Counted from the stretch's first letter, positions 36,308 through 46,046 are shown. The stretch is DNA of 64,000 bases from an uncultured bacterium (GCA_948467735.1 CAOKFN010000002.1:1-64000), one strand, 5' to 3'. The notes: generated by a model not told the origin, from the letters alone. Made by a program: numbers and translations.

Positions 36308-36692
36308 ATGGATACGATTTATTGCAGGCGCCGGACTGCTGTTGTGCGGACTTGTCATTTTTATCATTGAGATTATCGGCGTATTTCGATTTCGATATGT
36401 TTTAAATCGGATGCATGCGGCGGCCATGGGGGATACACTGGGGCTGGGATTTGCATTGCTGGGGCTGATTGTCATAAGCGGCTTTAATTTTACATCTCTG
36501 AAACTGTTTCTTGTGATTGTGTTTTTGTGGTTTTCTTCCCCGGTATCTTCCCATCTAATCGCCCGCTTGGAGGTGACGACGGATGAGGAAAAAGAGAAGC
36601 ATTACGGCGTGATGGCTTTGGACGCCCATAAAGGCGCAGAGTCCGGGAAAAAGCAAGGCAGCAGGACGATGGATGAGATAGCCGGAAAATAA
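36294..36692 (+). CDS. mrpG: Antiporter subunit G (MrpG/MbhC)
   Basis: This 132-residue protein has three membrane segments and MrpG motifs (FRFRYVLNRMHAAAMGDTLGLGFALLGLIV and FLWFSSPVSSHLIAR). A charged tail of about 40 residues extends the usual end. The ATG at 36294 follows GGAGGG and overlaps the end of mrpF, indicating coupled translation. Confidence 0.92.
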   Translation: MAVIEWIRFIAGAGLLLCGLVIFIIEIIGVFRFRYVLNRMHAAAMGDTLGLGFALLGLIVISGFNFTSLKLFLVIVFLWFSSPVSSHLIARLEVTTDEEKEKHYGVMALDAHKGAESGKKQGSRTMDEIAGK

Positions 36693-36795
36693 AAAGAAGC
36701 GCAGGGATTGAAGCTGATTTCCACATGCCGGAAGTGATTATGTAAATAAAAGAATTTCCGCAGAGGGAGAAGATTTCCATAGGAGGCGTATGGTT

Positions 36796-37068
36796 ATGAC
36801 AATATTTACTTGTATTTTGCTGGGATTTCTGGTAGTCTGTGCGATTGCCGCCAGTTTATCCAAGAATCTGTTGAATACCATATTGATTTTTATGTCCTAT
36901 AGTCTGGTGATGTCCATTATCTGGATATTGCTGGAATCGCCGGATTTAGCGATTACGGAGGCGGCAGTGGGCGCGGGTGTGACCACCGTTTTATTTCTGG
37001 TGACGCTGAAAAAAATTGACGCCATTATGAAAAAGGACGCGGGCGAAGAGGAGAAAAAAGACGAATAA
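36796..37068 (+). CDS. Antiporter subunit MbhD-like (DUF4040)
   Basis: This 90-residue protein has three membrane segments and the DUF4040/MbhD pattern SLSKNLLNTILIFMSYSLVMSIIWILLESPDLAITEAAVGAGVTTVLFLVTLKKI. In classic Mrp complexes the same module is part of the C-terminal end of MrpA; here it is a separate gene, as in Mbh hydrogenases. The start at 36796 is nine bases from AGGAGG; the ATG at 36790 is only three from it. Confidence 0.88.
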   Translation: MTIFTCILLGFLVVCAIAASLSKNLLNTILIFMSYSLVMSIIWILLESPDLAITEAAVGAGVTTVLFLVTLKKIDAIMKKDAGEEEKKDE

Positions 37069-37125
37069 AAAAGAAGACGGCGGGAGAAAGAGAATGAGTA
37101 AAAAAGGAGACGGCGGGGAGAAAGA

Positions 37126-38232
37126 ATGAGCAAGAAGGTTTCGGAGGAACAGTACCGACAGACTTTTTCTTATAGATTTCATCAATGGCTGGAAGGCAGC
37201 GCAGATTCTTTCTTTGCTGATACCGACAAAGGAAAAGAAGAGTCCGGAAGCGTAACATGCAGAGCCGACAGTGAACATGATTCCATGGGCGGAATATCCA
37301 GCCCCGAGAAGGAACATAAGGTCGATGGCAGGGAATACGCCTCCGGCAGCAGGATAGATGGGCCGCTTGTGGAAAATGCACGGGAAGAACTGGGCGGCCA
37401 AAGACAAAATCAATCCAAAGGCGAGGAACCGAAGGACGAAGAAAAATTAAACCTGACAGAACGGATATACGATTTGGAGCACAATGCGGAGATTCGGATC
37501 TTTCGGAAAATATATCGTATTTTCAGCGCTTTGTTCTGCGTATTTCTGGTGGCGATGCTTCTGACGGCGGTATCCGCCCTGCCTGATTTCGGCAATGCGG
37601 AGAATCCCGTCAACAATGAGGTGGCGGCCCGTTATATTGAAAAGGGACTTCAGGAGACGGGAGCGGTGAATATTGTCACGGGAATGATTTTGGATTACAG
37701 GGCGTTCGATACGCTGGGGGAATCCCATGTGCTGTTCATTGCCACTTGCACGGTGCTGATTTTGCTGCGGCTGGATAAAAAAGACGGCGAAATCAGTGAC
37801 AGAACCCATGAACCGAAAAATGACGTGATTCTGCAGACCGTGGCAAAAATTCTGGTGCCGCCCATTTTTATTTTCGGAATTTATGTGATTTTAGCCGGAC
37901 ATTTGGGGCCGGGCGGGGGATTTTCAGGAGGCGCCGTAATTGGGGCGGGATTGATTCTGTATTTGAACGCCTTTGGTTTTGCCAAGACGGAGAAAATTTT
38001 TACCGCCAAAACTTACCGCCGGATTAGCTTCGGCGCTCTTGCCTGTTACAGCATTGCAAAGAGCTATTCCTTTTACACGGGGGCAAATCATATTAAAAGC
38101 GTGATTCCCTTGGGGACTCCGGGGGCGATTTTGAGCAGCGGCCTGATACTGCTTTTAAATATCTGCGTGGGCGTTGTGGTGGCAGGCACCATGTATACAT
38201 TTTATGTCATGTTCCGGAAGGGTGATTATTGA
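37126..38232 (+). CDS. mrpB: MbhE-MrpB fusion subunit with a long hydrophilic N-terminus
   Basis: This 368-residue protein joins two antiporter modules. Residues about 130-225 match MbhE-like segments (ALFCVFLVAMLLTAVSALPDFG, later NIVTGMILDYRAFDTLGESHVLFIATCTVLILL). Residues about 240-368 match MrpB/MbhF (KILVPPIFIFGIYVILAGHLGPGGGFSGGAVIGAGLIL). The first 110 residues are unusual: polar, Glu/Lys/Gly-rich and probably disordered, with one EHDSMGG unit resembling the MnmE leader. In Mbh the two modules are separate genes mbhE and mbhF. The next gene starts within its stop codon region. Confidence 0.88.
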   Translation: MSKKVSEEQYRQTFSYRFHQWLEGSADSFFADTDKGKEESGSVTCRADSEHDSMGGISSPEKEHKVDGREYASGSRIDGPLVENAREELGGQRQNQSKGEEPKDEEKLNLTERIYDLEHNAEIRIFRKIYRIFSALFCVFLVAMLLTAVSALPDFGNAENPVNNEVAARYIEKGLQETGAVNIVTGMILDYRAFDTLGESHVLFIATCTVLILLRLDKKDGEISDRTHEPKNDVILQTVAKILVPPIFIFGIYVILAGHLGPGGGFSGGAVIGAGLILYLNAFGFAKTEKIFTAKTYRRISFGALACYSIAKSYSFYTGANHIKSVIPLGTPGAILSSGLILLLNICVGVVVAGTMYTFYVMFRKGDY

Positions 38233-38609
38233 TGAGCTTGGAAAATTTAATCGGCAACTACGAGGAAGCCGCCGCCATGATTTTGTTCGGCATCGGTTTT
38301 TCCAATCTGCTTTTGCAGAAAAATTTGATTAAGAAAATTATCGGCCTGAATATTATGGATACGGCTACTTATTTGTTTCTTGCGTTGAAAGGATACATTG
38401 AAGGCAGGAAGGCTCCGGTGGTAGTGGACGGCGTGCAGAATGTGGAGGCTTATGTGAATCCTATTCCCAGCGGGCTGGTGCTGACGGGCATCGTGGTGTC
38501 CGTGTCGGTGACGGCGTTGATGCTGTCGCTGACCATACGGTTGTACCGCAGGTATCATACTCTTGATTTGGATGAAATTTCCACACTGCTGAAAAAGGAG
38601 GGGAAATAA
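38232..38609 (+). CDS. mrpC: Antiporter subunit C (MrpC/MbhG, NuoK-like)
   Basis: This 125-residue protein has three membrane segments in NuoK/MrpC arrangement (AMILFGIGFSNLLLQKNLIKKIIGLNIMDTATYLFL and SGLVLTGIVVSVSVTALMLSLTIRLYRRY). The ATG at 38232 shares its first base with the last base of the mrpB stop, and its own stop overlaps the next ATG (TAATG), so the three genes are translationally coupled. Confidence 0.92.
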   Translation: MSLENLIGNYEEAAAMILFGIGFSNLLLQKNLIKKIIGLNIMDTATYLFLALKGYIEGRKAPVVVDGVQNVEAYVNPIPSGLVLTGIVVSVSVTALMLSLTIRLYRRYHTLDLDEISTLLKKEGK

Positions 38610-40111
38610 TGGAGCTGGTGCAGAATTTTCCCTTTGTTTCCATTATTCTGTCCTTGTTTTCCGGGCCGCTCTGTTCTATTTTAAGTGGGAAATGGGCGAA
38701 GCGCGTCAATGCGGCGGTCATTATTATTATCGGGATATTGTCTGCCTTTGTTCTAGAATATGTGAATGAGACGGGGGAGGCCTTTGTCTACCGGATGGGG
38801 CATTATCCCGCTCCTTGGGGCAATGAGATTCGGGTGGGGGTCTTAGAGGCTTTCATGGCGTGTTTTTTTTGCGTGATCATGCTGCTCTGCATGGCGGCGG
38901 GGGTCAGGGAGCGGGAGAGGGAAATTGACGAAAGCAGGCAGAATCTCTATTATGTGATGGTGAACCTGCTGTTATGCTCCCTTCTGGCGCTGATTTATAC
39001 CAATGACCTTTTTACCGCGTATGTCTTCGTGGAAATTAATACCATCTCTGCCTGTGGGCTGATTATGATACGTCAGAACGGGAGAACGATAGAAGCCGCC
39101 ACCAGATATATGATTATGAGCCTTCTGGGCTCCGGTCTGCTGCTTTTGGGTCTGAGCTTTTTATATGATTTGACGGGGCATCTGCTGATGAGCAATATCA
39201 AGGAGCAGGTGCATATTCTTGTGCAGACGGGACAGTACCATATTCCTTTGATGGTGTCGGTGGGGCTGATGTCGGTGGGGCTCGCCATGAAGAGCGCATT
39301 GTATCCTTTTCACGCATGGCTTCCGGACGCTTACGGATATTCCACCCTGTCTTCGGCGGCGATTCTGTCTTCTCTGGTTTCCAAGGGTTATATTTTCCTG
39401 CTGATTAAGATTTTCTATAGAGTGGTGGGTTTTGAGATTCTCACAGGGAGCAAGGTGGCCAACGTGCTGTTTGTGTTCGGCATTGCGGGGATGCTCATGG
39501 GTTCTTTGAACGCGATGAAGGAGGAGCATATCACAAGGATGATTGCCTATTCTTCCGTGGCTCAGATTGGATATATTTATATGGGGATTGGTCTGGCGAC
39601 TCAGGAGGGGATGGTGGCAAGCATTTATCATGTGATTTCCCATGGGGCGACCAAATCCCTGCTTTTTGTGGCGGCTTCCGGTCTTGCGGCGGCTTCCGGC
39701 GGTGGGACGAGATATCGGGATCTGGCGGGCTCCGGATACCGGAATAAGCTGGCGGGGGCTGCTTTTACCGCAGGTTCCCTCTCTATGGTGGGAATGCCCA
39801 TGTTTTCCGGTTTTATCTCAAAGCTCTTCTTTGCGCAGGCGGCGGTGGGGCATACCCATAAAATGCTTCCCACCTTTATCGCGCTGGCAATCAGCACGGT
39901 GCTGAACGCGGCGTATTTTATGAAAATGGTTATCAGCATTTACTCGCCGGCACGGTATGGGGAAGGCGTCTCGGGAAGGATGATATCTTTTAAGGATCAG
40001 CGGGCGAAGGCCTGCGCTTTGATTTGCTTTATCGTACTGAATCTGATATTGGGATTGAATTCCGAACCGATAATACGGCTGATTCGGAAAGGGCTTGCCA
40101 TGTTTGGCTGA
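38609..40111 (+). CDS. NuoM/MrpD-type antiporter subunit 1
   Basis: This 500-residue membrane protein has about 14 segments. The key residues of the family are present: a Glu in segment 5 (YVFVEINTIS), a Lys in AMKSALYPFHAWLPDAY (segment 7) and a Lys in SKGYIFLLIKI (segment 8). It corresponds in position to MrpD/MbhH. It is the first of four such subunits in a row. The start overlaps the mrpC stop. Confidence 0.9.
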   Translation: MELVQNFPFVSIILSLFSGPLCSILSGKWAKRVNAAVIIIIGILSAFVLEYVNETGEAFVYRMGHYPAPWGNEIRVGVLEAFMACFFCVIMLLCMAAGVREREREIDESRQNLYYVMVNLLLCSLLALIYTNDLFTAYVFVEINTISACGLIMIRQNGRTIEAATRYMIMSLLGSGLLLLGLSFLYDLTGHLLMSNIKEQVHILVQTGQYHIPLMVSVGLMSVGLAMKSALYPFHAWLPDAYGYSTLSSAAILSSLVSKGYIFLLIKIFYRVVGFEILTGSKVANVLFVFGIAGMLMGSLNAMKEEHITRMIAYSSVAQIGYIYMGIGLATQEGMVASIYHVISHGATKSLLFVAASGLAAASGGGTRYRDLAGSGYRNKLAGAAFTAGSLSMVGMPMFSGFISKLFFAQAAVGHTHKMLPTFIALAISTVLNAAYFMKMVISIYSPARYGEGVSGRMISFKDQRAKACALICFIVLNLILGLNSEPIIRLIRKGLAMFG

Positions 40112-40124
40112 AAGGGGTGTCAGA

Positions 40125-41651
40125 ATGGAAGGAATATTGCTCATTTCCATAGGGCTTCCCGCCGGGGCGGGGATTTGGCTGCTGATTTCGGCTTTTTGGG
40201 AATATAGGCGGGGGGCGGGCGGCATAGAGGAGACAATCGGGAGGAAAAGGATTCATGGATACACAGGCGTCATTTTGACGGTTTCCGTCATCTTGGCCAT
40301 GGCGGCCGCTTGGACGGGCGATTGTAAAGTTGTGTTATTTCAATTTCTGGACGCTGTTCCCGTGTATTTTCATGTGGATGGAATGGGGAAATTGTTTATT
40401 ACCATTGTCAGCCTGATTTGGCTGGCATCCGGGGTTTATGCTTTTTCTTATATGAAGCATGAAGGCGGGGAAAAGCGGTTTTTTGGATTTTTTCTATTGG
40501 TTTATGGAGTGCTGGCAGGATTTGTTTTTTCGGGAAATCTGATTACCATGTATCTATTTTATGAGTTGATTACGCTGGGCTCCATGCCCTTGGTGCTTCA
40601 TAACGGCACGAAGGAGGCTGCGGCTGCGGCCAAGAAGTATTTGTTTTATTCCCTGTGCGGCGCTTACGGAGGATTGTTTGGAATCTTCTTTCTCTACCGT
40701 ACCTGCGGTTCCTTGGATTTTGTGCCGGGCGGGACGTTTCATTCTGCCATGGCGGCGGGGCGGGAAGGGATTCTGCTGACTGCTGTCTTTGTCATGCTGG
40801 TTGGTTTTGGGGCGAAGGCGGGGATGCTTCCGCTGCATGCATGGCTGCCTGCGGCCCATCCCGCCGCGCCCACTCCGGCGTCCGCCGTATTGTCGGGGGT
40901 GATTGCAAAAGCCGGAGTGCTGGCCATTGTGAGGGTTGTGTTCTATGTTGCGGGGGCTGATTTTCTCAAAGGCACTTGGGTGCAGTACGCATGGATGACC
41001 CTTGCCCTGTTGACGGTGTTTATGGGGTCCATGCTTGCTTTCCGGGAACGGGGATTAAAAAAAAGGCTTGCCTACTCCACCGTCAGTCAGATTTCTTATA
41101 TTCTCTTTGGATTGTCGCTGCTTGCGCCGGAGGCCATGGCGGGAGCGCTGCTTCATGCGGCGGCTCATGGAATCATCAAATGCGGATTGTTTTTGACGGC
41201 GGGAATATTCCTGTATTGCTATGGCTATACAAAAGTGGATCAGCTTGCGGGACTGGGGAAAGAAATGCCAAAGACCCTGTGGTGTTATACGTTATTTTCT
41301 CTCGGATTAATTGGAATCCCGCCCACATGCGGATTTATCAGCAAATGGTATCTGGCGCAGGGTTCTTTGCAGTCGGAAATTTACGTCTTTTCATGGTTAG
41401 GGCCTGCGGTGCTTCTGGTCAGCGCGCTGTTGACGGCCGGGTATCTTCTGCCCATTGTCATTCAAGGGTTTTTTCCCGGAAAAGGGTACTCTGCCTTGGG
41501 AGAAGAACGGAGGCAGAAGGAAAAAGTTCCTTTCACAATGCTGGCGCCCCTGATCGTTTTGGCGGGCTTGACCGTTTTTTTGGGGATTTTCCCCAATCCG
41601 CTGATTCGTTATGTGGAGAGGATTGCGGCTGAGATATTCGGTTTATCATAG
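40125..41651 (+). CDS. NuoM/MrpD-type antiporter subunit 2
   Basis: This 508-residue protein has about 14 membrane segments, with Glu in MYLFYELITLGSMPLVLH, Lys in GFGAKAGMLPLHAWLPAAHPAAPTPASA, and Lys in GVIAKAGVLAIVRV. It is most like NuoM/MrpD. The ATG at 40125 follows AAAGGGGTGTCAGA, 13 bp after the preceding gene. Two consecutive MrpD-like subunits are known in archaeal Mbx/Mbs complexes; here there are more. Confidence 0.88.
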   Translation: MEGILLISIGLPAGAGIWLLISAFWEYRRGAGGIEETIGRKRIHGYTGVILTVSVILAMAAAWTGDCKVVLFQFLDAVPVYFHVDGMGKLFITIVSLIWLASGVYAFSYMKHEGGEKRFFGFFLLVYGVLAGFVFSGNLITMYLFYELITLGSMPLVLHNGTKEAAAAAKKYLFYSLCGAYGGLFGIFFLYRTCGSLDFVPGGTFHSAMAAGREGILLTAVFVMLVGFGAKAGMLPLHAWLPAAHPAAPTPASAVLSGVIAKAGVLAIVRVVFYVAGADFLKGTWVQYAWMTLALLTVFMGSMLAFRERGLKKRLAYSTVSQISYILFGLSLLAPEAMAGALLHAAAHGIIKCGLFLTAGIFLYCYGYTKVDQLAGLGKEMPKTLWCYTLFSLGLIGIPPTCGFISKWYLAQGSLQSEIYVFSWLGPAVLLVSALLTAGYLLPIVIQGFFPGKGYSALGEERRQKEKVPFTMLAPLIVLAGLTVFLGIFPNPLIRYVERIAAEIFGLS

Positions 41652-41681
41652 CGCTTTCAATGAGGAGAAGGGTTGGTTAAG

Positions 41682-43151
41682 ATGAGAGAAGTTGTCATGC
41701 TGATTGTAGTGATTCTGCCTTTATTTGCCGGCATGCTGATGCCGATGCTGCCCTTTCGGACCCGGAAGGAAATGCTGGTTTATCTGGAAACAGCGGTCTG
41801 TATCAATTCCCTGCTGGTATTGTACCTGCTTTTTAACGTACCCGAGGGAACCTTGACGCTGTTTCGCTTTACCGGCAATCTGAGCGTTACCTTCCGCATG
41901 GACGGCATGGGCGCGGTCTATGCGGGCCTGCTGGCGGTGCTTTGGCCCCTTGCCATGCTGTATTCCTTTGAATATATGAAGCATGAGGACAATGAAGGTT
42001 CTTTTTTCCTGTTTTATCTGATTACCTATGGTGTGACGCTGGGAATCGCATTGTCGGAGAATATTCTCACCATGTATTTCTTTTTTGAAATGCTGAGTCT
42101 GGTAACTCTGCCCCTTGTGCTCCACACAAGGACAAGGGAGGCAGTGCTTGCCGCAAGGACGTATTTGTATTATATGCTGGGCGGAGCGGCGTTTGCATTT
42201 ATTGGCATGGTGTTTATATTGGTCTATGGCACCACTTCTTCCTTCGTGGCGGGAGGTGTGCTGGACATGGGGAATATGGGTGAAAAGTCGGATATGCTTC
42301 TGCTGATATATGTGCTCTGTTTCTGCGGGTTCAGTGTAAAAACCGCCATGTGGCCCTTTTCTTCTTGGCTTCCGAAGGCGGGAGCCGCGCCCACGCCCGT
42401 GACGGGACTGCTTCATGCGGCCGCGGTGGTAAATACGGGGGCGTTTGCAGTGCTGCGTGTGACTTATTACAGCTTCGGAACGCAGCTTCTCAAAGGGACA
42501 TGGGCGCAGAAATTGGTGATGGCGCTGGTGATTTTCACCATTGTATACGGGTGCAGCAGGGCCCTGAAGGAGACGCATATCAAAAGACGGCTGGCTTGGT
42601 CCACGGTCAGCAATCTTTCTTATGTGCTGTTTGGAGCGGTGCTTATGACGCCTTTGGGGCTTCAGGGCGCCATGGCCCATATGCTGTTTCATTCCTTTAT
42701 GAAAATGTGTTCTTTTTTCTGTGCAGGAGCCGTCATCTGTCAGACGGACAGGCATTATGTTCATGAGCTGAACGGGCTTGGGTGGAAGATGCCGAAGGTA
42801 TTTGGCTGTTTTACGGTTTCTGCGCTGGCTTTGATGGGAGTGCCGGGGTTGTGCGGGTTTGTCAGTAAATGGTATCTGGCGAAGGCGGCGGTTTCCGACG
42901 GGAACCGGCTGGCCTATGTGGGCGTGGGGGCGCTGATGGCGTCGGCGCTTTTGACCGCGATTTATATGATGGATATTGTGATACGGGCGTTTTGCCCGGG
43001 GAAGGATTTTGACGGCGCCGTCAATGAGAAGGTGAGGGACGTCGATTGGAAGATGTGGGCGCCGCTGGCGTTTTTCGCCGCGGCAATGTTGTATTTCGGG
43101 CTGCATTCGGGGCCTGTCATGAGGGCGCTGGAGAATATCTTGACGGAGTGA
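41682..43151 (+). CDS. NuoL/MrpA-type antiporter subunit 3
   Basis: This 489-residue protein has about 14 membrane segments. It carries Glu in MYFFFEMLSLVTLPLVLH and Lys in GFSVKTAMWPFSSWLPKAGAAPTPVTGLLHAAAVVNTGAF. The latter is NuoL-like: the usual segment-8 Lys (AKAG/SKGY in the sister subunits) is replaced by HAAAVVNTGAF. Start choice: ATG 41682 has AAGGG nine bases upstream; a TTG at 41673 is also possible. Confidence 0.87.
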   Translation: MREVVMLIVVILPLFAGMLMPMLPFRTRKEMLVYLETAVCINSLLVLYLLFNVPEGTLTLFRFTGNLSVTFRMDGMGAVYAGLLAVLWPLAMLYSFEYMKHEDNEGSFFLFYLITYGVTLGIALSENILTMYFFFEMLSLVTLPLVLHTRTREAVLAARTYLYYMLGGAAFAFIGMVFILVYGTTSSFVAGGVLDMGNMGEKSDMLLLIYVLCFCGFSVKTAMWPFSSWLPKAGAAPTPVTGLLHAAAVVNTGAFAVLRVTYYSFGTQLLKGTWAQKLVMALVIFTIVYGCSRALKETHIKRRLAWSTVSNLSYVLFGAVLMTPLGLQGAMAHMLFHSFMKMCSFFCAGAVICQTDRHYVHELNGLGWKMPKVFGCFTVSALALMGVPGLCGFVSKWYLAKAAVSDGNRLAYVGVGALMASALLTAIYMMDIVIRAFCPGKDFDGAVNEKVRDVDWKMWAPLAFFAAAMLYFGLHSGPVMRALENILTE

Positions 43152-43179
43152 GAAGGAAATAAGAAGGAGCGGCATAGAG

Positions 43180-45390
43180 TTGGAAATCGGGTTGGCAGTT
43201 TTGGTGTTTTTTCCCTTTTTGGCCGGGATTCTGGCATGGGGGATAGGGCGCGGCTCAAGGGGCGGCGGATTGGAAAGAGGCGGTTCAAAGAGCAGCATCA
43301 TCGGTGGGGACGGCAAATATGAGAATCGGCAGAGCGCTGTGGTCATTGGGGCGGCGGTTCTGGAATTTGCGGGAATGGCGGCGCTGGCCGTATTCGGTTC
43401 TGGAAAACCGATTCATACTTCTTGGGCCGGGGGGCGGGCGCTTTTTCTGGAAATTCCTGAAATCTGCGGCATGGGAATTCGTTTTACGCTGGACGGTTTT
43501 CGGGCTGTCTATGGCTGTATCACGGCTTTTATGTGGATGACGGCCTCTATTTTTTCAAGGGAATATTTTGAGGGACATAAGAATCAGGGGCGTTTTTATT
43601 TGTTTCTGCTGTGGACTCTGGGGGCCGTTATGGGGGTGCTATTCTCGGCAGATTTGTATACCACGTTTCTATTCTTTGAGATCATGTCTTTTACTTCCTA
43701 CGTGTGGGTGGCGCAGGAGGAGGATAAGGCTTCGCTGAGGGCGGCGGGAACTTATCTGGCGGTGGCGGTTCTGGGAGGCTTGGCGATGCTGATGGGAATT
43801 TTCCTGCTGCAGTACAAGCTGGGAACCTTGGCAATCGGTGAGCTGGCGGCGGCCGCGGCGGAGTGTGGGGATAAGAAGCTTTTGTATGCGGCGGGTGTGT
43901 GTATGCTTGTTGGCTTTGGGGCGAAAGCGGGAGTTTTTCCACTGCATATCTGGCTGCCGAAAGCCCATCCTGTGGCGCCTGCGCCTGCGTCCGCGCTGTT
44001 GTCCGGTATTCTGACCAAGACCGGAATTTACGGGATATTGATTTTAAGCTGTTATTTGTTCCCTTTTGACAGGTATTGGGGCGGCCTGATACTGGCATTG
44101 GGGGTGATTACCATGTTCGGCGGGGCGCTGCTGGCAGTCTTTTCTATCGATCTGAAAAGGACTCTTGCCTGTTCCTCCATGTCCCAGATAGGGTTTATTC
44201 TGGTGGGGACGGGTATGATAGGCTTAAGCGGGGCGCGTTCCCTTGAGGGATTGAATATGTCTGCCGTACATGGAGTATTTCTTCATATGGTGAATCATTC
44301 TCTGATAAAACTGGTATTGTTTTTGGCGGCGGGGGTTATCCACAGAAATGTTCACAGCATGGATTTGAATGTGATTCGGGGGTTTGGAAGAAAGAAGCCA
44401 TTATTGGCGGGTTGTTTTCTGACAGGCGCTCTGGCTATCAGCGGCGTGCCGTTTTTCGGCGGATATATCAGCAAGACGCTGCTGCATGAAAGCATAGTGG
44501 AATACGGGGGCGGCGGCGTCATGAAAATGGCGGAGTGGATATTTCTGGCGTCGGGAGGCCTGACCGCCGCTTATATGACCAAGCTGTTTCTTGCCATTTT
44601 TGTGGAAAGAAATGCGGATAACGGGGTTCAGGAAGCGTATGAGAAAATAAAGCATATCTGGAAGCCCGCCGGAAGGCTTGCAGTGACCGGGAGCGCTTTG
44701 CTTTTGTTTGTCTGGGGAATGCTTCCCCATGGGCTTATGGACCGGGCCGCCCGGCTGGCGGAGGGCTTCTTTGGTCCGGGCGCCGCGGCGGGAGCAATGG
44801 GGCATGGAGTGTCCTATTTCAGCCTTGAAAATCTGGCGGGAGGGTTTATTTCCATTGCCATCGGAGCCGCCGTGTATCTGTTATTTGTCCGCCGTGTGCT
44901 GATGCGGGGGAACGAGGATGAAATCAGGGACAAAAGGCGGACGGGCAGGAAGAAATATGTGAACGTATGGCCTGAGCGGCTGGATTTGGAGGAGTTATTG
45001 TACAGGCCGCTGCTGCTCAAAATATTGCCCGCCGTTTTTGGAGTAATGTGCAGAATTTTGGACAGCTTTGTGGATATATCCACGGCGCTGCTTCGCAGGA
45101 CTGTGTACCGGAATTCCCCGCCGCCCCATGAGCGTTCGGAGGGAAATGCGTTTACGGAGAAGCTGGGAAAGCTGTTGAATCGGATACAGGGCGTCGGCAA
45201 CCGCACATGGAGGAAGAAGAATCCTGTACACAAAGACTATGTGCATCTGGCTGCCATGAAAAATGAGGAATTCAAAGAGAATAATTTGATTATAAGAAGG
45301 AGCCTGTCTTTCGGCCTTTTGCTGTTCTGTGTGGGACTTATGCTGACGCTGATGTATCTTATCTGGTGGCAGCCTCCCAAAATGCCCTAA
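43180..45390 (+). CDS. MrpA/NuoL-like antiporter subunit 4 with C-terminal extension
   Basis: This 736-residue protein contains the antiporter core (Glu in FLFFEIMSFTSYVWVAQEE, Lys in GFGAKAGVFPLHIWLPKAHPVAPAPASA, Lys in GILTKTGIYGILI) and a C-terminal extension of about 190 residues with a hydrophilic region and a last membrane helix (LLLFCVGLMLTLMYLIWW). An N-terminal Gly-rich linker follows the first segment. The start is a TTG at 43180 with AAGGAG ten bases upstream. This is the last gene of the operon; no NiFe-hydrogenase or NuoB/C/D/H/I genes follow. Confidence 0.87.
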   Translation: MEIGLAVLVFFPFLAGILAWGIGRGSRGGGLERGGSKSSIIGGDGKYENRQSAVVIGAAVLEFAGMAALAVFGSGKPIHTSWAGGRALFLEIPEICGMGIRFTLDGFRAVYGCITAFMWMTASIFSREYFEGHKNQGRFYLFLLWTLGAVMGVLFSADLYTTFLFFEIMSFTSYVWVAQEEDKASLRAAGTYLAVAVLGGLAMLMGIFLLQYKLGTLAIGELAAAAAECGDKKLLYAAGVCMLVGFGAKAGVFPLHIWLPKAHPVAPAPASALLSGILTKTGIYGILILSCYLFPFDRYWGGLILALGVITMFGGALLAVFSIDLKRTLACSSMSQIGFILVGTGMIGLSGARSLEGLNMSAVHGVFLHMVNHSLIKLVLFLAAGVIHRNVHSMDLNVIRGFGRKKPLLAGCFLTGALAISGVPFFGGYISKTLLHESIVEYGGGGVMKMAEWIFLASGGLTAAYMTKLFLAIFVERNADNGVQEAYEKIKHIWKPAGRLAVTGSALLLFVWGMLPHGLMDRAARLAEGFFGPGAAAGAMGHGVSYFSLENLAGGFISIAIGAAVYLLFVRRVLMRGNEDEIRDKRRTGRKKYVNVWPERLDLEELLYRPLLLKILPAVFGVMCRILDSFVDISTALLRRTVYRNSPPPHERSEGNAFTEKLGKLLNRIQGVGNRTWRKKNPVHKDYVHLAAMKNEEFKENNLIIRRSLSFGLLLFCVGLMLTLMYLIWWQPPKMP

Positions 45391-45431
45391 AAGTGCCGGG
45401 AACGCTGCCGGGGCAATACAAATAAACATGT

Positions 45432-45480
45432 CGGTCAGCCTTACCTGCCCATATCGTTTATAGGCAGATTGGGCTGACCG
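45432..45480. terminator. Probable terminator of the antiporter operon
   Basis: A strong hairpin (outer arms CGGTCAGCC / GGCTGACCG, inner CTGCC / GGCAG) follows the last antiporter gene and precedes the convergent Nudix gene. The T-run is missing, so I call it probable. Confidence 0.6.
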
Positions 45481-45500
45481 GCATACTATCCGCATCTATA

Positions 45501-46010
45501 TCATACCGCTGAATCCGTCTGTTTTCCTCCGTAAAATTTGAGCAGCTCCCTGTCGATTTCCGCTATCCTTTCGTCGGCGCCAATGTCTTTTAATAATGCG
45601 ATTCTTTCAATTTCTTCCCTGTCCAAACGATTCTGTTCGATTCCCGGCAGATCCTCGGGCAGCAGTCTTATCCCATATAATCCCGTATATTCCCTGCGGT
45701 ATTGGGTCGAAAAATAATCCGGAACCATACGGAAATGCAGCAGCCCTATATAATCAATTTTCACATCTGCAATCCCGATTTCCTCCAAGCATTCCCGGAT
45801 GATGCACTTTCGCATGGTTTCCCCCGGTTCCATGCATCCGCCGAAGATTTCCCAATCCTTTCTCCAGTGGTTCCACCCCAGCAGATAGTCGCCGCCAATC
45901 ATTACCACGGCGAGGCAGCCCGTAATCGGAGTATACTTTTGCATCGCGGTATTTTCATCAATGTAAATGATTTCCACCAGTTCATTTCCTCTGCCGTCCT
46001 TTAAAATCAT
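45501..46010 (-). CDS. Nudix hydrolase
   Basis: This 169-residue protein has a full Nudix box, GCMEPGETMRKCIIRECLEEIGI, near residue 57, so it should cleave a nucleoside diphosphate linked to another group; the substrate is not predictable. The start follows AGGAGGG. It lies downstream of a promoter and terminator that may define a small RNA or an attenuator (46098-46196). Confidence 0.9.
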   Translation of the reverse strand: MILKDGRGNELVEIIYIDENTAMQKYTPITGCLAVVMIGGDYLLGWNHWRKDWEIFGGCMEPGETMRKCIIRECLEEIGIADVKIDYIGLLHFRMVPDYFSTQYRREYTGLYGIRLLPEDLPGIEQNRLDREEIERIALLKDIGADERIAEIDRELLKFYGGKQTDSAV

Positions 46011-46046
46011 GCTTCATCCCTCCTGAATGTCCGTAATTTTTTGAGC

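Noticed and set aside
41721..43346. 541-codon minus-strand frame
   Set aside because: Antisense of antiporter subunits 3 and 4; His/Arg/Gln-rich composition typical of an antisense frame over membrane genes.
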